Below, in pieces: positions 14,584 to 17,391 of a DNA stretch of 17,391 bases. The DNA comes from an uncultured Candidatus Pelagibacter sp. (GTDB taxonomy: Bacteria > Pseudomonadota > Alphaproteobacteria > Pelagibacterales > Pelagibacteraceae): contig CAJQRT010000046.1 of NCBI GenBank assembly GCA_905612335.1, positions 1 through 17,391 on the forward strand. The letters are read 5' to 3'. How positions within the stretch are numbered: position 1 is the stretch's first letter; the number at the start of each line of letters is the position of its first letter. Both the position numbers and the translations under genes were made by a program. Under the pieces are notes generated by a model. It did not search any database. It was not told the DNA's origin and was given only the letters and a program-made list of their open reading frames with translations.

Positions 14584-15345
14584 ATGGATTTACTAGCTTA
14601 TTTTCAACTCAGCTTAGTCGAAATTTATTTTGTAATATTTACAGTATTTATTGCATCTATTATAAGAGGATTTAATGGTTTTGGCTTTTCAGCAACATGC
14701 ATCTCGGGTTTTTCTTTTATTCTTCCAGCGATAGAAATAGTTCCAATTATTCTAATACTTGAGGTCATTATTAGTATTTTTATGGCTCCATATATATGGA
14801 AAAAAATAGATTGGAATTTTGTTGTAAAACTATTATTTGGAATAATTATTGGCTCTCCTGTTGGTATTTATCTATTAAAATATTTAACCCCTGACGTCAC
14901 ACATCTATCTGTTTATGTACTAATCATATTTTTTTCATTTTTATTAATGAGAGGCTGCATAAATCAAAAGATTAATAACAATTATGGAAAACTCTTTACA
15001 GGAATAATTTCCGGAACATTAAATGGATTGACTACTTTAGGAGGAATGCCTGTTGCACTATTCTTATTGGTTACAAGCATTCAACCTGCGATAATCAGAG
15101 GTTCATTAGCAGCATTATTTTTCTTAACAGATATTTATGCTTTTACTCTTAGCTTTTTTGCTGGAATTGTAGATGTCACAACTATTTATAGGACCGTTCC
15201 ATTGATTATTATTTTACCAATAGGTGTTTATATTGGTGATAAATTTTTTATTAAAAGTAAAGAGGAGACTTATAGAAAAGTGGTTTTTTACTTTCTTATA
15301 TTCATCTCAATATTTGGGTTTTTTAGGATTATCAGAAATTTTTAG
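14584..15345 (+). CDS. TauE/SafE-family membrane permease
   Basis: The 253-residue protein has about eight membrane helices in two repeats. Repeat 1 has RGFNGFGFSA (28-37) and repeat 2 has GLTTLGGMPVALF (148-160), the paired glycine-rich motifs of the TauE/SafE (DUF81) family. Family members are inner-membrane exporters or importers proposed for sulfonates, sulfoacetate or other organic anions; this one's substrate is unknown. The ATG at 14584 is one base after the MFS stop. It is the last gene of the + strand run and is followed directly by a terminator hairpin. Confidence 0.85.
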   Translation: MDLLAYFQLSLVEIYFVIFTVFIASIIRGFNGFGFSATCISGFSFILPAIEIVPIILILEVIISIFMAPYIWKKIDWNFVVKLLFGIIIGSPVGIYLLKYLTPDVTHLSVYVLIIFFSFLLMRGCINQKINNNYGKLFTGIISGTLNGLTTLGGMPVALFLLVTSIQPAIIRGSLAALFFLTDIYAFTLSFFAGIVDVTTIYRTVPLIIILPIGVYIGDKFFIKSKEETYRKVVFYFLIFISIFGFFRIIRNF

Positions 15346-15351
15346 ATAAAA

Positions 15352-15385
15352 AAAACCCCCAGCAATTTTCACTGCTGAGGGTTTT
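15352..15385. terminator. Bidirectional intrinsic terminator between convergent genes
   Basis: AAAACCCCCAGCA (15352-15364) pairs with TGCTGAGGGTTTT (15373-15385), with one C-A mismatch and an eight-base loop. On the + strand the stem ends in a T tract; on the minus strand the reading ends in eight Ts (15348-15355 as A on +). It lies between the TauE/SafE stop and the minus-strand binding-protein stop and should terminate both. Confidence 0.92.
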
Positions 15386-15401
15386 AAAAGTAGGATATTA
15401 A

Positions 15402-16586
15402 TTATCTTTGTTTTTTATTTTTAAATTTTCCACCTTTGATTTCTTTTTCTAAAAAAGAACCTTCAGCTTCACCAACGCTAGTAAAAGAAACTCCAGTTGC
15501 ACCTTCGTAGTCAACTTTTTTACCTTTAGCTAGTAAATCTAAACCTTTTTTTAGTTCACCTGGATAAATTTTAGTTCCAGGACCGTTAGCAACATCCATT
15601 ACATTCTTTGCAATAGAAGCTCTATCAGCTGATCCACCTGCTTGCATCGCAAGAACGATTAAAGCTGCTGCATCATAAGATTCACCCGTGTAAGGTCCAG
15701 AAGAGTCGATACCAGCTGCTTTAGCAACAGATGCAAAAGTACCTGCTGTTTTTTTATTCATAGAACCAGGTAATGAACCAAAAGATTTATTTAGATCTTT
15801 TCCAAAAGCATCAGTTAATGCGTCACCAATCATACCGTCAGATAAAATAAATCTATCAAAAGCACCAGAGTCTAAAGAACCTTGTATAATTCCTTTTCCA
15901 CCTTGGTCTAGGTAACCAATTACTGCAACTGCATCACCACCTGCTGAAGCTAAAGTAGCTACTTCAGATGAGTAATCTGCTTTTCCATCTTCATGGGCAG
16001 ATACAATTGTTACTTTAATGCCATGAGCTTTTACAGCTGCTGCATAAACATCAGCCAAACCTTTTCCATAGTCATTATTTGTGTAAGTAATTGCAACACT
16101 TTTTATTTTTCTGTCTTTAGTAATATTAGCTAAAACTTGCCCACCTCTAGCATCAGAAGGAGCCGTCCTAAAAAAGAATCCTTTGTCATCTAAAGTTGTA
16201 AGTCCTGGCGATGTTGCGGATGGTGAAATCATTACTACACCATTTGGTACAGCAACGTTTGATGCAATAGCACCAGTTACACCTGAACAGTCAGCACCCA
16301 TAATAGCTGCTACACCTTGTGCAATAACACCTTCAGCTGCTGCAGTTGCTGCTGCTGAATCAACACAAGTTGAATCTGCTCTTACTACTGAAATAGTTTC
16401 TCCACCTAATAGCGAACCTGAATCAGAAGCTTCTTTAAATGCAAGCTCTGCAGATGCAGCCATAGCTGGTGTTAGAGATTCAATAGGACCAGTAAACCCT
16501 AGTATAATTCCCATCTTAACTTCTGCGAATGTACTCGTTGTAAATGTTGAAACGAGTATAAATGCAGCAATAAATAGTTTTTTCAT
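15402..16586 (-). CDS. LivJ-like periplasmic substrate-binding protein (probable partner of system 2)
   Basis: The 394-residue protein has a signal peptide (1-21, MKK start, likely cut after STFA). The mature N-terminus KMGIILGFTGPIESL is typical of Peripla_BP_6. C74 and C100, in RADSTCVDS and GADCSG, match the conserved disulfide of LIV-binding protein, and SPSATSPGLT (121-130) matches its 'TPAATAPELT' ligand loop. The hinge segment TYTNNDYGKGLAD follows. It is richer in Ala/Ser than the system 1 protein and clearly a different clade. It is convergent with the system 2 operon, which lacks a binding-protein gene of its own, so I infer that it feeds system 2; it could serve both. The ligand is unknown, though conservation of the LivJ loops favours an alpha-amino acid. 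Confidence 0.9.
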   Translation of the reverse strand: MKKLFIAAFILVSTFTTSTFAEVKMGIILGFTGPIESLTPAMAASAELAFKEASDSGSLLGGETISVVRADSTCVDSAAATAAAEGVIAQGVAAIMGADCSGVTGAIASNVAVPNGVVMISPSATSPGLTTLDDKGFFFRTAPSDARGGQVLANITKDRKIKSVAITYTNNDYGKGLADVYAAAVKAHGIKVTIVSAHEDGKADYSSEVATLASAGGDAVAVIGYLDQGGKGIIQGSLDSGAFDRFILSDGMIGDALTDAFGKDLNKSFGSLPGSMNKKTAGTFASVAKAAGIDSSGPYTGESYDAAALIVLAMQAGGSADRASIAKNVMDVANGPGTKIYPGELKKGLDLLAKGKKVDYEGATGVSFTSVGEAEGSFLEKEIKGGKFKNKKQR

Positions 16587-16591
16587 TATTT

Positions 16592-16598
16592 TCCTCTT
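16592..16598 (-). promoter_or_regulatory. Ribosome binding site of LivJ-like binding-protein gene
   Basis: Read on the minus strand this is AAGAGGA, five bases before the ATG at 16586-16584. It closely matches the AGAGGA before the other binding-protein gene (984-989). These are the strongest ribosome sites in the window, consistent with high expression of binding proteins. Confidence 0.7.
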
Positions 16599-16662
16599 TG
16601 ATTGTTAATAATTTATAAAAAGCTAATTTAATTATGATTAATCCAATAATTCAATGGATAAA

Positions 16663-17391
16663 TTATCTCATTTTATGAAGTAAATAGACTGAACTTAGGA
16701 CAATTATACCACCAATAAGGAATAAAAGTGTTGGAACTTCTCCGAATATTAAAAAAGTTAGCCCTATACCAAAAATGGGAAATAATGAGTAAGAGGGGAA
16801 AATTTGACCAACAGTATAAAATTTGTATAAATAGAACATCAGCAGGTGAGCACCTAAAGATACAACAACAGCCTGATAAAATATTAAAAGCCAAGTATTA
16901 ATATTTATTAATTTAATATTTGTGATTGCATCACCCTCAATAAAATAAGATAGGATTAACAATATTATAAATCCAAACAAACCTGTAAATGCATTTGTTA
17001 AACTGACATCTAAATCTTTTAACTTTCTTGAGTAAACTTGAGCTAAACCAAAAGATAATGCCATTAAAGCTGCATAAAATAATCCTAAAAAATTATTAGC
17101 TAATTTTGGGTCAAAAAATATTATTAAAATTCCAACAAAAGAAGTAAAAATTAATACCCATTTTTTTGAACTTATATTTTCATTTAGCATGATAGAGCTT
17201 GCCAGAACACCAAAAGGAATTGCAAGTTGTGATCCCACAATTACTGGAGATATAATTGATGAGTAATAAAGAGATAGTGTCATAAACACATAAACCATAA
17301 CACCCATAGAAATAGAAAAATATATTAGTGAGGGCATATATTTTTTTTCAGGTATTCTAAACTTCCAAAATGGTATTAATAAGATTAATAC
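16663..17391 (-). CDS. EamA/DMT-superfamily transporter, 5' end outside window
   Basis: The frame remains open from the ATG codon at 17337 to the window edge (18 more codons encoding a hydrophobic stretch, then PFWKFRIPEKKY), so that methionine is internal and the gene starts beyond 17391. The visible 242 residues hold about eight membrane helices. The first half ends with QLAIPFGVLASSIMLNENISSKKW, the repeat-1 end typical of EamA proteins ('e.....q..G..li..G'). The second repeat includes AQVYSRKL and closes with a FGEVPTLLFLIGGIIVLSSVYL segment. Family members are inner-membrane drug/metabolite exporters, often for amino acids or their derivatives. The gene lies 76 bases upstream of the LivJ-like gene on the same strand, so the two may share a transcript, though the strong ribosome site suggests the binding protein also has its own promoter. 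Confidence 0.88.
   Translation of the reverse strand, partial: VLILLIPFWKFRIPEKKYMPSLIYFSISMGVMVYVFMTLSLYYSSIISPVIVGSQLAIPFGVLASSIMLNENISSKKWVLIFTSFVGILIIFFDPKLANNFLGLFYAALMALSFGLAQVYSRKLKDLDVSLTNAFTGLFGFIILLILSYFIEGDAITNIKLININTWLLIFYQAVVVSLGAHLLMFYLYKFYTVGQIFPSYSLFPIFGIGLTFLIFGEVPTLLFLIGGIIVLSSVYLLHKMR

Noticed and set aside
16183..16608. A 141-codon + strand open frame antisense to the LivJ-like binding protein gene
   Set aside because: It is the mirror of an Ala/Ser-rich coding sequence, has no ribosome site, and its composition follows the opposite strand's codon pattern.
16601..16662. Promoter for the LivJ-like gene (TTGAAT/TTGGAT with several AT-rich -10 candidates, minus strand)
   Set aside because: Several overlapping weak candidates exist and none stands out; a promoter is likely here but cannot be placed from sequence.
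1..17391. CRISPR arrays, insertion sequences, tRNA or rRNA genes, phage genes
   Set aside because: No regularly spaced direct repeats, transposase-like frames, conserved RNA-gene cores or phage structural genes were seen on either strand.

Overview
The window looks like part of a streamlined, AT-rich marine alphaproteobacterial genome, most like Pelagibacterales (SAR11) or a related lineage. This is inferred from strong AT bias, Lys/Ile/Asn-rich proteins, very short or overlapping intergenic junctions, and heavy investment in periplasmic-binding-protein transporters and small amino-acid permeases. I have run no database comparison. No phage, IS, CRISPR, rRNA or tRNA signal is visible. No gene-free stretch exceeds 300 bases; the longest is the ~126-bp divergent region at 169-294.

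Layout. 1-168 (minus): N-terminal end of a DUF2805/TIGR03643-type small protein whose ATG is out of frame across an A10 run. 169-294: divergent upstream region with two dyads, one a perfect 10-bp inverted repeat. 295-909: LysE-family exporter. 998-2239: periplasmic substrate-binding protein (SBP), followed by a clear intrinsic terminator. 2304-5774: livH-livM-livG-livF, completing HAAT/branched-chain-type ABC system 1. 5774-6791: azlC-azlD. 6791-7729: a secreted putative zinc metallopeptidase. 7745-8656: a GlaH/CsiD Fe(II)/2-oxoglutarate dioxygenase (glutarate 2-hydroxylase family). 8689-9456: a divergent ProC-like reductase. 9463-13343: livG-livF-livH-livM of HAAT system 2, without its own SBP in line. 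13351-13419: a 22-codon membrane peptide. 13419-15345: an MFS transporter and a TauE/SafE permease. 15352-15385: a bidirectional terminator. 15402-16586 (minus): a LivJ-like SBP, the best candidate partner of system 2. 16663-17391 (minus, open at the window edge): an EamA-family transporter.

How it fits together. From 2304 to 15345 every gene is on the + strand, with no gap above 32 bases and many 1-nt TAATG/TGATG overlaps, so this could be one ~13-kb translationally coupled unit. The theme is amino-acid or small-organic-acid economy: two HAAT importers, exporters of the LysE and AzlCD types, a secreted protease that could release peptides or amino acids, and two metabolic enzymes (GlaH and ProC-like) between the two importers. 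GlaH ties the region to glutarate, hence to lysine/cadaverine/5-aminovalerate breakdown. Whether either importer takes up such a C5 compound is an inference that binding assays would have to test. I see no wholly new defence or mobile system. The most unusual points are the GlaH/ProC-like insertion, the protease with a proposed extended zinc site, the coupled 22-aa peptide, the A10 start-region frameshift and the SBP/permease attenuator.
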